Below are positions 5,961 to 12,700 of a stretch of DNA of 14,244 nucleotides, piece by piece. The notes beneath the pieces were generated by a model, which saw only the letters and a program-made list of their open reading frames with translations, was not told the DNA's origin and searched no databases. Positions within the stretch are counted from its first letter, which is position 1. The number at the start of each line of letters is the position of its first letter. The translations under genes and the position numbers were made by a program. Source of the stretch: UBA4717 sp045536775 (GTDB lineage: Bacteria > Bacillota > Clostridia > Oscillospirales > CAG-272); assembly GCA_045536775.1 (NCBI GenBank), contig JAZSOD010000047.1, positions 1-14,244 of the forward strand, read 5' to 3'.

Positions 5961-6163
5961 TACTTTGAAAAGAAAATTTTAACCAAGGTCTCATCACTCA
6001 TTTCAAGTCTTGTTTTGAGCCTTCCGATTTCGGTACAGGTGAAGTCGGTCTTGCCTGACAGCTTTCGGTATATTGATGTCTTACTGAGACCAAGCATTTT
6101 GGCGAGCTCCGCCACGTTACAGTTTTTATATGCCAGCTCACTCATCAGTTCTCTTACGTTCAT
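5960..6163 (-). CDS. Small helix-turn-helix DNA-binding protein (Cro/CI-like)
   Basis: A 67-residue protein that is essentially one HTH domain: NVAELAKMLGLSKTSIYRKLSGKTDFTCTEIGRL (about residues 16-49), with recognition helix SKTSIYRKL. Such single-domain XRE/Cro-type proteins are common as phage-derived or stand-alone regulators. An AAAGGAG site spaced seven bases from the ATG supports the start. It has its own near-consensus promoter and a 21-base near-palindrome just downstream of the transcription start, suggesting it represses itself. No toxin, antitoxin partner or phage gene is adjacent, and its stop sits against the permease terminator. Regulation of a neighbour is possible but not shown. 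Confidence 0.85.
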   Translation of the reverse strand: MNVRELMSELAYKNCNVAELAKMLGLSKTSIYRKLSGKTDFTCTEIGRLKTRLEMSDETLVKIFFSK

Positions 6164-6201
6164 TAAATTCTCCTTTGTCTGACAATGTTGCTTTTAGTTA
6201 T

Positions 6202-6222
6202 AAGCGAAATAAACTTTCACTT
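6202..6222. promoter_or_regulatory. Candidate operator for the HTH regulator
   Basis: AAGCGAAA (6202-6209) and TTTCACTT (6215-6222) form an inverted repeat with 7 of 8 positions matching and a five-base centre. It lies at about +4 to +24 of the predicted regulator transcript, where a bound dimer would block initiation or early elongation. Confidence 0.45.
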
Positions 6223-6232
6223 TTTTATTATT

Positions 6233-6261
6233 AGTATAAATTATGTTTCGTGTTTTGTCAA
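6233..6261 (-). promoter_or_regulatory. Promoter of the HTH gene
   Basis: On the minus strand TTGACA (6261-6256), a 17-base spacer and TATACT (6238-6233). Start near 6226, giving a leader of about 60 bases that contains the candidate operator. Confidence 0.87.
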
Positions 6262-6308
6262 TACATTGGAATAAAAAAGTGCAAAAATGAAACGATTTTT
6301 ACAAAAAT

Positions 6309-6334
6309 AAAAAGCGCGGCTTTCCGCGCTTTTT
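6309..6334 (-). terminator. Terminator of the enolase-methyltransferase unit
   Basis: A perfect 11-base stem, AAAAAGCGCGG (6309-6319) with CCGCGCTTTTT (6324-6334), and a four-base loop. The minus-strand T-run follows, continuing into ATTTTTG. The left arm overlaps the end of the methyltransferase stop region. Flanking T-rich sequence on the plus strand would also permit plus-strand function. Confidence 0.87.
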
Positions 6335-7212
6335 CATTTTTCCATTATGCACACAACCGAGCGTACAAACCATTCCTTTGTTACCGGTAGCTTTGCTACG
6401 GGGGTAAGAAAGCTCCGAAGCGGAATTTCCTTGTAATATATCCTTTTCATCCGACTTTGGTTTATGATCTCGTTAAAACGTTTTATGGTAAGCTTATTTA
6501 TATAGGAAAAGTATTCCTCACCAAGTGAATTTTTCGATATACGGAAGCTTATCCGCATATCCTTGTCGTCAAGCTCACCGCAAAGCTCCTTATACGCCTT
6601 TATCAGGGTTTCCTCGTCGAAAAACAGGTGTACCCACGGTATGCTTATTACGTCGCTCAGGTGTGCACCGAAGGGGTGTCCGTAGGGTGGGAAGTTTACA
6701 TAGAGTCTGCCGCCTGTTTTCAGTACACGTTGTACTTCGGAAATTACCTTTTCGGGCGGTCTTACGTGCTCCATCGCGTCATTCATTATGACCACGTCAA
6801 AGCTTGAGTCCTCAAACGGCATTTCAGCGGCATCGGCTACGCTATACGAAAACTTCTTATCAAGTCCAAGCCTTTTGGCATACGCCAATGCTTCGTCGCG
6901 GTAATTCTCCACGATATCCATCGCGCAAACACGCTTAGCGCCTCGTGTGAGATAATAAAGGGACTTCCCGCCGCCTCCCGCGCCTACGTCAAGTACCTCC
7001 TTGCCCGTGAACATGTGTCTGTCGCTTCCGCATTTACGGGAGTCGAGGTAAAGCTTAAGTGTCGACTCCCCTCTCTCAAACTCCCACTCACAATACTTCT
7101 GTTTGCCACCTGCTTCAAGATTAAATGGGTGCTCAACGGGACGAAATAGCTTATTAAGCCTTATCAGCATCCCTGCGCTGTCGGTTACCGACAAGAGCTT
7201 ACCTGCTGGCAT
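6334..7212 (-). CDS. Class I SAM-dependent methyltransferase
   Basis: A 292-residue protein with a Methyltransf_11-type Rossmann fold. Motif I VLDVGAGGGGK (residues 73-83) binds SAM. D99 in CAMDI is the acidic residue that contacts the ribose hydroxyls, VADAAEMPF (125-133) is the adenine loop, and FDVVIMNDAMEHV (138-150) is the motif IV/post-IV region followed by EVQRVLKTGGRLYVNFPP. The acceptor is unknown; an extra C-terminal segment of about 100 residues probably determines it. The ATG at 7212 lies within the enolase gene, overlapping it by 14 bases in another frame. A GAGGA site eight bases before it, also inside enolase, suggests translational coupling. A later ATG (M15) is possible but has a poorer site. 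Confidence 0.88.
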   Translation of the reverse strand: MPAGKLLSVTDSAGMLIRLNKLFRPVEHPFNLEAGGKQKYCEWEFERGESTLKLYLDSRKCGSDRHMFTGKEVLDVGAGGGGKSLYYLTRGAKRVCAMDIVENYRDEALAYAKRLGLDKKFSYSVADAAEMPFEDSSFDVVIMNDAMEHVRPPEKVISEVQRVLKTGGRLYVNFPPYGHPFGAHLSDVISIPWVHLFFDEETLIKAYKELCGELDDKDMRISFRISKNSLGEEYFSYINKLTIKRFNEIINQSRMKRIYYKEIPLRSFLTPVAKLPVTKEWFVRSVVCIMEK

Positions 7213-8446
7213 TCAGACTATCCTCAATAAGCATTAGTCGGTTGTATTTTGCCACCCTCTCCATACGGCAGGGTGCCCCCGTTTTGATATATCCGACACC
7301 CGTTGCAACTGCCATATCCGCGATAAACGTATCGTCAACATCACCCGAACGGTGTGAAAGAATACTTCTGTAGCCGTTTCTCTTGGCAAGAGCTATCGCG
7401 TCAAGAGTCTCGGTAACCGTTCCTATCTGATTCGGTTTTATGAGGATCGCGTTTGCCGCGCCAAGCTCAATACCGCGCGCGAGTCTTTGTGTGTTGGTGA
7501 CGAATAAGTCATCGCCGACAAGCGTTATCTTATCACCAAGCCGCAAAGTCATTTTTGTCCACGCGTCAAAGTCGTCCTCACCGAGCGGATCCTCGATCGA
7601 AATTATGGGGTAATCGTTTGTAAGTGATTCAAAGTATTCTATAAGTCCGTCAGAGTCAAATTCCTTGCCCGATTTCGGCTGTCTGTATGCGTCATCCGTC
7701 TTCCATTCGCTTGCTGCCGCGTCAAGTGCGAGCTTTACGTCATTTGTCGAATAGCCTGCCTTGATTATTGCGTTTATTATAAGCTCTATCGCCTCTCGCT
7801 CGCTTTTAAGGTCGGGGGCAAAGCCTCCCTCATCACCCACTCCCGTCGAGAGTCCGCGCTCCTTGAGCCCGCTTTTAAGGGCGTAGTATATTTCACACCC
7901 TGCGCGAACACGCTCGCGCATACTGTCGATTCCAACGGGCATTATCATAAATTCCTGAATATCGATATTGTTTGATGCGTGTGCACCGCCATTAAGAATA
8001 TTCATCATAGGCACGGGCAGAGTGCTTTCCGCAAAACCGCTTATATATCTGTAAAGCGGAAGCCCAAACGATGCTGCCGCCGCGCGCGCCGTTGCCATTG
8101 ACACGGCAAGAATTGCGTTCGCACCAAGCTTCGACTTATTCTCTGTCCCGTCAAGCTCACGCATCCTGCGGTCTATAGCATTCTGCTCACATACACATAT
8201 TCCACTAATGGCTTCTCCTATCTTCCCTACCGATTCCACGGCACGGCGTACACCCTTGCCTGCAAAACGCGACTCGTCACCGTCGCGAAGCTCGTGTGCT
8301 TCGTGAACACCCGTCGACGCGCCAGACGGTACGGACGCAGATGCTACCGTACCGTCTGTTAAGGTTACCCTTGCCATAACCGTCGGGAATCCGCGCGAGT
8401 CAATGATCTCGTATCCTCTGACACCTTTGATCTTTCTCTCAGTCAT
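7199..8446 (-). CDS. eno: Enolase (phosphopyruvate hydratase)
   Basis: A 415-residue enolase converting 2-phosphoglycerate to phosphoenolpyruvate in glycolysis. All key elements are present: the mobile loop SGASTG (41-46), GGAHASNN (H155), QEFMI (E165), GDEGGFAP with general acid E206, magnesium ligands D242, E285 (SIED) and D312 (GDDLF), general base K337 (LIKPNQIGT), SHRS (364-367) and K388 (IKTGAP). It is about 15 residues shorter than common bacterial enolases and deviates at usually constant places (SGDVDDTF after SHRS, CRMERVAKYNRLM), so it may be a second, divergent copy. AGAGGAG seven bases before the ATG fixes the start. It is the first gene of a unit with the methyltransferase. Confidence 0.96.
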   Translation of the reverse strand: MTERKIKGVRGYEIIDSRGFPTVMARVTLTDGTVASASVPSGASTGVHEAHELRDGDESRFAGKGVRRAVESVGKIGEAISGICVCEQNAIDRRMRELDGTENKSKLGANAILAVSMATARAAAASFGLPLYRYISGFAESTLPVPMMNILNGGAHASNNIDIQEFMIMPVGIDSMRERVRAGCEIYYALKSGLKERGLSTGVGDEGGFAPDLKSEREAIELIINAIIKAGYSTNDVKLALDAAASEWKTDDAYRQPKSGKEFDSDGLIEYFESLTNDYPIISIEDPLGEDDFDAWTKMTLRLGDKITLVGDDLFVTNTQRLARGIELGAANAILIKPNQIGTVTETLDAIALAKRNGYRSILSHRSGDVDDTFIADMAVATGVGYIKTGAPCRMERVAKYNRLMLIEDSLNASR

Positions 8447-8468
8447 ATTTTTTCTCCTCTTGTTTTTT

Positions 8469-8474
8469 ATTATA
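8469..8474 (-). promoter_or_regulatory. Possible -10 box upstream of enolase
   Basis: TATAAT on the minus strand, but no convincing -35 box at the right distance (only a T-rich hexamer). It would give a transcript starting almost at the ribosome binding site. The terminator at 8548-8586 means enolase needs its own promoter somewhere in 8447-8547, so this is the best candidate though weak. Confidence 0.3.
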
Positions 8475-8513
8475 TTGTCCGCAATTGGTGAAAAAATATT
8501 CAGATGAAATCAT

Positions 8514-8536
8514 AACCACCGGTTCAACCGGTGGTT
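8514..8536. repeat. Perfect 11-base inverted repeat upstream of enolase
   Basis: AACCACCGGTT (8514-8524) and AACCGGTGGTT (8526-8536) are exact complements around a single C. It lies about 40 bases upstream of the possible enolase -10. As RNA it could form a stable hairpin, but a T-run follows only weakly (TTCTT on the plus strand) and no plus-strand gene precedes it. It could be an operator, a second minus-strand terminator arm, or an intergenic repeat. Confidence 0.6.
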
Positions 8537-8547
8537 TTCTTGACACC

Positions 8548-8586
8548 AAAAAATGATGGTAGACACTGCTTTAGTGTCTACCATCA
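8548..8586 (-). terminator. Terminator of the beta-helix / dockerin pair
   Basis: A perfect 14-base stem (8554-8567 with 8573-8586) with a five-base loop, followed on the minus strand by six T (8553-8548). It lies about 58 bases after the dockerin-protein stop codon. Confidence 0.9.
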
Positions 8587-8643
8587 TTATACCTTTTCGG
8601 ATAATACGCGGAATTATTTGTTTAATCTTCAAGCGAAATAATA

Positions 8644-10035
8644 TCAATATCCATCCCAACCGGCAAGACGCCTTGCAAAGAATACCAAGTCATAAGCCGT
8701 TACCTTGTCATCGGAATTAAAGTCGAAATTTTCAACACTTACATAGTCCTCATATCCATCAAATTCTGCCAAAAATCCAATGATAAGGTCAATTTCATCG
8801 ACAGATCCGTCTTCATCGAGGTCGCCCAAATCAGGAAACGTTTCTATCTCAAATTCACGAAGCATCGGGTAGAGATAATCTCCGTCCTCTGCCATATACC
8901 ATACCTCGTCAAAATCAAAGGCTACAAAGCTGTCGTCAGACTTCATCTCTGTCTGTGTAAGCGATGTTGCTGCGCCTTCTTTAGGATTTTTCGAGATTAT
9001 AGGCGTATCAGACTCGATAACGTAATTTGAAACAAACTTGTCAGAATTCGCGTTGGCGGTTGCAACAAGACTGCCCGCATGTCCGCCTTTGACAACGGTG
9101 ACCTCGCCTACGTTGTAGCAATTGGAATATTCATTCATCATTAGGCTTTCTGCACAAATTCCTCCGGATTTTGATGTGGAACCGCCGTCGGCATACACGT
9201 TACCCGCGTTATAGCAATCTATCAACTCAGAATATACCGTTGTTGAAATAAGACCGCCTGCAAATGCATCACTATATTCGCTTTTGGCAGTAATGTTCGC
9301 TGTGTTATATGTCCTCTCTATAGACTTTTGGCCGAACTCCGCGCTTATGCCCGCTGCATATGCAGCAGACTTAGCTTTAACGGATATACTACCTTTGTTA
9401 GCGCAAAGAGTTATATATGCACCATCTCCACTTGCAACAATTCCCGACGAACGTACAGTTGCCCCAATACCTATGGATTCCGCTGTAATTCTTGCCTTGT
9501 TTACGCAAGACGTGAAGGTTTTTTTACCTCCAACGCTTTCAACGTAAGCGCATATACCTGCCGTGTATATGTCGCCATCGCCACTTCCTTTTACCGAAAT
9601 GCTTCCCTTTACCGTGATGTTTTCAAACGAGCAGTTTCCGGAAGCATAAGCGCAGATTCCCGAAATGTACATTTGATCAATGGTATATCCACTTATATCC
9701 ACCAAAAGATTATCTACAACAACATTCTTGATAGTCGCGTCTTTGCAAACTCCAAACAAACCTATGTACTCGCTTTGTGTTTCAAAGGTAAGTCCGTAGA
9801 TTCTCTTTGAGTTACCGTCAAACACCCCCGTAAACGGAGCCGTATCGGTACCGATGGGTGTGAATTCATCTCCCGTCAGGTAAATGTCTGCTACAAGCTT
9901 ATAGCTGCCGTCCATCTCCATAGACATAAGCTCGGCGGCGCTTGAAATCTCCACGGGAGTATCCGCGTTTGCCGCAACTGCCATAATCACTGCAAGTGAA
10001 AGTACTAACAAAAATACCGCTGAAATCTTCTTCAT
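8644..10035 (-). CDS. Secreted GLUG-repeat protein with C-terminal dockerin-like domain
   Basis: A 463-residue exported protein. Residues ~1-25 (MKKISAVFLLVLSLAVIMAVAANA) are a signal peptide with a likely cleavage after ANA. Residues ~30-385 form a repeat region of GLUG/beta-solenoid type: PFTGVFDGNSKRIYGL, IGLFGVCKDATIKNVVVDN, then repeated CYN.GNV/CANKGSI/CVNKARI units about 30-45 residues apart. Residues 404-463 resemble a type I dockerin: two calcium loops, DLDEDGSVDEID and DFNSDDKVTAYD, each followed by a hydrophobic helix. Dockerins attach enzymes or binding proteins to cohesins; no cohesin is in the window. A GTG at 10047 is in frame, but AGGTGA places the start at the ATG at 10035. 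It is 28 bases after the beta-helix gene, in one operon. Confidence 0.87.
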   Translation of the reverse strand: MKKISAVFLLVLSLAVIMAVAANADTPVEISSAAELMSMEMDGSYKLVADIYLTGDEFTPIGTDTAPFTGVFDGNSKRIYGLTFETQSEYIGLFGVCKDATIKNVVVDNLLVDISGYTIDQMYISGICAYASGNCSFENITVKGSISVKGSGDGDIYTAGICAYVESVGGKKTFTSCVNKARITAESIGIGATVRSSGIVASGDGAYITLCANKGSISVKAKSAAYAAGISAEFGQKSIERTYNTANITAKSEYSDAFAGGLISTTVYSELIDCYNAGNVYADGGSTSKSGGICAESLMMNEYSNCYNVGEVTVVKGGHAGSLVATANANSDKFVSNYVIESDTPIISKNPKEGAATSLTQTEMKSDDSFVAFDFDEVWYMAEDGDYLYPMLREFEIETFPDLGDLDEDGSVDEIDLIIGFLAEFDGYEDYVSVENFDFNSDDKVTAYDLVFFARRLAGWDGY

Positions 10036-10063
10036 TCCGAAAATCACCTTTCAAAATCCATTT

Positions 10064-11611
10064 TTAATATAATCTTGTCTCGTAGAAGGGGTCGGTATCA
10101 AACTCGTCGGGAATACAAAGGTAACGGTTATCACCGAGGCATCCGTCTTCAACAAGCTTTGATACTGTCTCGTTATTGTAAGAATACTTTGTAAGCGAAC
10201 CGGTTGCGGTCTTGGTATCACTTCCAAAGAAGCCCATAGGCTGACCTCGTTTAAGAATAATCGTATTGTTCCTCCAATGGAAGCCCTTGCCGTTTTCAAC
10301 AGTTGTTGCAACCGCCTTCCATAGATTCTTCTTTATGCGCCAGAAAATATTGTCTTCTATAAAGCAATTCTCGTATTTCGCTTTGGTTTCGCCCGCACCG
10401 TAAAAGCTGCAATATTCGTTTTTATAGTGATTATATCCACCAAATCCGTAGCCGGAACGTGTAACGAGATTATTATAAAGTCGGCAGTCCTTGAGAAGCG
10501 CAAAGGTGTGCTCGTCGTTTTCAACCTTCGTGGTGAGCCAAACCTCGAGGTCAGCATCCCAAAGCACGTTGTCGTGTATCGCGATGTTCTCCTCGACTAT
10601 TCTCTTACCGGGCACCATACTGTTACCGCCGCACTGTACCGTCGGTCCGCAGTCAAAGCACTGATACATATAGCAGTTATATACCTCATAGCCGTCTGCC
10701 GCTCCGTATATTTCAACTGCGTTGCCGTATCTTGTTGCCCTTTCGTTTCTGATGTGTTGAACCGAACCACCGATCCATCCGATCTCACAATTGCGTACAA
10801 TCAGGTTCTTACAGCTTCCCGCTCCAATACCGTGTGAGCCTGTGAACTTAACACACCAGTTATCTATAACAACATCTGAGCAAGCACGAACTGCATTACC
10901 GTATGTACATATCTCTATGGAATCAAATATATCTCCCGGATTACCGTTTGTGCTGTAAAGGTAAAGCGCCTTTTCCTCCCAGTTGTGGTAGAACTGAAGA
11001 TTGTGCTTAAGGTCTCTCTGGTCAAGGAATTTTTGAGGCGGAAACTTCCATCTTTCAAGTCCGTTTGAAACTATAAAGTTATCTCCCGCTTGAATTGACA
11101 TATCCTCTGTGAGAGATTTCATAACTCTCTGACCAAATGCTTCGCCATCATTGAAGACTATGTTTCCAACGTCCTGCTCGAAGGGCACTTCCCCGTCGAA
11201 TTTGTACAGGTTATCGTATTCAGTCTTTATCCACTGTTCCGGGTTATCAGCTTCGATCGATGCAAGCACTCTCGGCTTTGCACCCTCTCCGTATGCGGAG
11301 TACGATACTCCCTGCTTGGTTACGAATTTCGTGTGAAACTCGTCGCCTCTGCGAAGAAGCACCACATCTCCCGTAGAGATTACATTTTTGCTCTGAAGCT
11401 CCATTACTCTTTTAAGAGTCTTTATCGGAGTCTCGGGTGTAAATCCGTCATTCTCGTCATTTCCGTCATTGGAAACGTAAAAGCATATACCATACTTTCC
11501 AAGAGTCCATTCGCTCTTTGTGTTCTTGATCTCTTCAATTCTCTTTGAGAAAAGCGCATCAAGCTCTGCGACATAAGCCGCGTTCGTTTGTTGAAGCTTA
11601 ATATCCTTCAT
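10064..11611 (-). CDS. Right-handed parallel beta-helix protein without signal peptide
   Basis: A 515-residue protein. After a helical N-terminus (1-35), the segment CFYVSNDGNDENDGFTPETPIKTLKRVMEL is the typical opening of pectate-lyase-like beta-helix proteins (DUF1565-type). Asn-rich turns recur at coil spacing: VVIDNWCVKFTGSHGIGAGSCKNLIVRNCEIGWIGG, YEVYNCYMYQCFDCG, VEENIAIHDNVLWDAD, KDCRLYNNLVTRS, FIEDNIFWR and RNNTIIL. Such folds are used by polysaccharide lyases, glycosidases and epimerases. No catalytic residues could be assigned, so activity on a carbohydrate is inference. The lack of a signal peptide suggests a cytosolic role or unusual export. A TTG at 11617 is in frame, but GGAGG fits the ATG at 11611 better. 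It is the first gene of an operon with the dockerin protein. Confidence 0.85.
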   Translation of the reverse strand: MKDIKLQQTNAAYVAELDALFSKRIEEIKNTKSEWTLGKYGICFYVSNDGNDENDGFTPETPIKTLKRVMELQSKNVISTGDVVLLRRGDEFHTKFVTKQGVSYSAYGEGAKPRVLASIEADNPEQWIKTEYDNLYKFDGEVPFEQDVGNIVFNDGEAFGQRVMKSLTEDMSIQAGDNFIVSNGLERWKFPPQKFLDQRDLKHNLQFYHNWEEKALYLYSTNGNPGDIFDSIEICTYGNAVRACSDVVIDNWCVKFTGSHGIGAGSCKNLIVRNCEIGWIGGSVQHIRNERATRYGNAVEIYGAADGYEVYNCYMYQCFDCGPTVQCGGNSMVPGKRIVEENIAIHDNVLWDADLEVWLTTKVENDEHTFALLKDCRLYNNLVTRSGYGFGGYNHYKNEYCSFYGAGETKAKYENCFIEDNIFWRIKKNLWKAVATTVENGKGFHWRNNTIILKRGQPMGFFGSDTKTATGSLTKYSYNNETVSKLVEDGCLGDNRYLCIPDEFDTDPFYETRLY

Positions 11612-11613
11612 AT

Positions 11614-11652
11614 TCAATTTTCCTCCGTTTTACCGCCGTGCGCGGAAATCAA
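11614..11652 (-). CDS. Possible 12-residue leader peptide (upstream ORF)
   Basis: A TTG at 11652 preceded by GGAGGTGCAGTCTTA opens MISAHGGKTEEN and stops with TGA at 11616-11614, two bases before the beta-helix ATG (11611). It covers the downstream gene's ribosome binding site, so its translation could couple to or gate that gene. TTG starts and chance SD-like sites are common, so this is only a candidate. Confidence 0.25.
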   Translation of the reverse strand: MISAHGGKTEEN

Positions 11653-11869
11653 TAAGACTGCACCTCCGGTGTAAATATTCATAGAGATGCACATTAATTA
11701 TATCATAGTTTGTCTATTATATTATATAAAATTATTATCATACACCCCCGAGTTTTTTTAGAAATATTACTGTAGTGCTATTTTTTGTTTTTATAAACTT
11801 TGCCGATTTCTTACTCGTTTATGCCTATTGCACATATAAACGTCCAACGCGTTGTGCATTTTCGCCAAA
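11653..11869. other. AT-rich intergenic region upstream of the beta-helix operon
   Basis: No gene is seen. On the minus strand it contains several TATAAT-like words (the best at 11702-11697, which would start transcription near 11690), but no TTGACA-like box lies 16-18 bases upstream of any. CAACGCGTTG (11844-11853) is a perfect 10-base palindrome. The operon promoter must lie here, and an activator or alternative sigma factor may be needed. Confidence 0.45.
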
Positions 11870-11870
11870 A

Positions 11871-11901
11871 CAAAAAGCGAGTCCAAAAAACTCGCTTTTT
11901 G
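11871..11901. terminator. Bidirectional terminator after ispD
   Basis: A perfect 12-base stem, CAAAAAGCGAGT (11871-11882) with ACTCGCTTTTTG (11890-11901), and a seven-base loop. On the minus strand it lies five bases after the ispD stop and runs into TTTTTGTTTTGG. On the plus strand seven T follow. Confidence 0.87.
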
Positions 11902-11906
11902 TTTTT

Positions 11907-12665
11907 TTACTTATTTCGTTTTGACAAAACCGTTTGTGCGACGGTTAAGTCATCGGGGGTCGTAATTTTGAGATTTTGACACCGTGTCGGGCAGAGCTTT
12001 ACCTTAATTCCAAGTCTCTCTGCCAAAGCATTATCGTCGGTCGCTTCAAAGCCGTCACGCTTTGCGCTGTACGCAATAGCCGAATAAAGATCGTATTCAA
12101 AGACCTGCGGTGTTTCAGCAAGATACACACGGTTTCTGTCAACGGTTTTTTCAATAAATCCTTTGTCGTCCGCAATCTTTACCGTATCGGTTGCCGCCCT
12201 TGCCGCAGTTGCCGCCCTGTATTTATACGCCGACACAATTACGTCGCTTATTGCCTCGGGAGTTATAAGACACCTTGCCGCATCGTGAACGGCAACGTAC
12301 TCACATTTATCATCAAGTGCCTCAAAGCCACGCAGTACAGACTCCTGTCTGGTTTCGCCTCCCGGCACAGCCGCAGTCATCTTGGTGATTCCGTACCTGA
12401 GCTTATAATCGTGGTAAAGGTTTTCCTCACCGGATCTGCAGACCACCACTATTTCGTTTATACGGGGACTATCTTCAAAAGCAAGCATGGTATGAACCAC
12501 CACTTCCCTGTCAGATAGCTTCAGGTGTTGCTTGGGCACGTTCGCACCTACTCTTTCGCCGCGTCCGCCCGCGACTATTATCGCGCTTGTAAAATGCTTT
12601 CTATTTTCGGGTCTGCGAAGAAGATTAAGCACTCCGCGAAGCAGCATTTTTTTAAATTTTCCCAT
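11907..12665 (-). CDS. ispD: 2-C-methyl-D-erythritol 4-phosphate cytidylyltransferase
   Basis: A 252-residue IspD, which joins CTP and methylerythritol phosphate in the MEP isoprenoid pathway. Visible motifs: the nucleotide loop VAGGRGERVGANVPKQHL (31-48), PGGETRQESV (101-110), VHDAAR (126-131), ATDTVK (158-163), TVDR with substrate-binding R177, ETPQVF (184-189), TDDNAL (209-214) and NLKITTPDDL (231-240). The first about 27 residues (MGKFKKMLLRGVLNLLRRPENRKHF) are a basic, amphipathic extension absent from typical IspD. AGAGG before the ATG at 12665 supports this start. It is 35 bases after the M15B peptidase gene in the same operon, linking isoprenoid (undecaprenyl carrier) supply with cell-wall work, by inference. 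ispF is not adjacent. Confidence 0.94.
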   Translation of the reverse strand: MGKFKKMLLRGVLNLLRRPENRKHFTSAIIVAGGRGERVGANVPKQHLKLSDREVVVHTMLAFEDSPRINEIVVVCRSGEENLYHDYKLRYGITKMTAAVPGGETRQESVLRGFEALDDKCEYVAVHDAARCLITPEAISDVIVSAYKYRAATAARAATDTVKIADDKGFIEKTVDRNRVYLAETPQVFEYDLYSAIAYSAKRDGFEATDDNALAERLGIKVKLCPTRCQNLKITTPDDLTVAQTVLSKRNK

Positions 12666-12700
12666 TATTCCTCTTCTTTGTCTTCGTCGTTTGAGGGATC

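Noticed and set aside
11976..12518. 180-codon plus-strand frame
   Set aside because: It is antisense to ispD, whose motifs are unmistakable.
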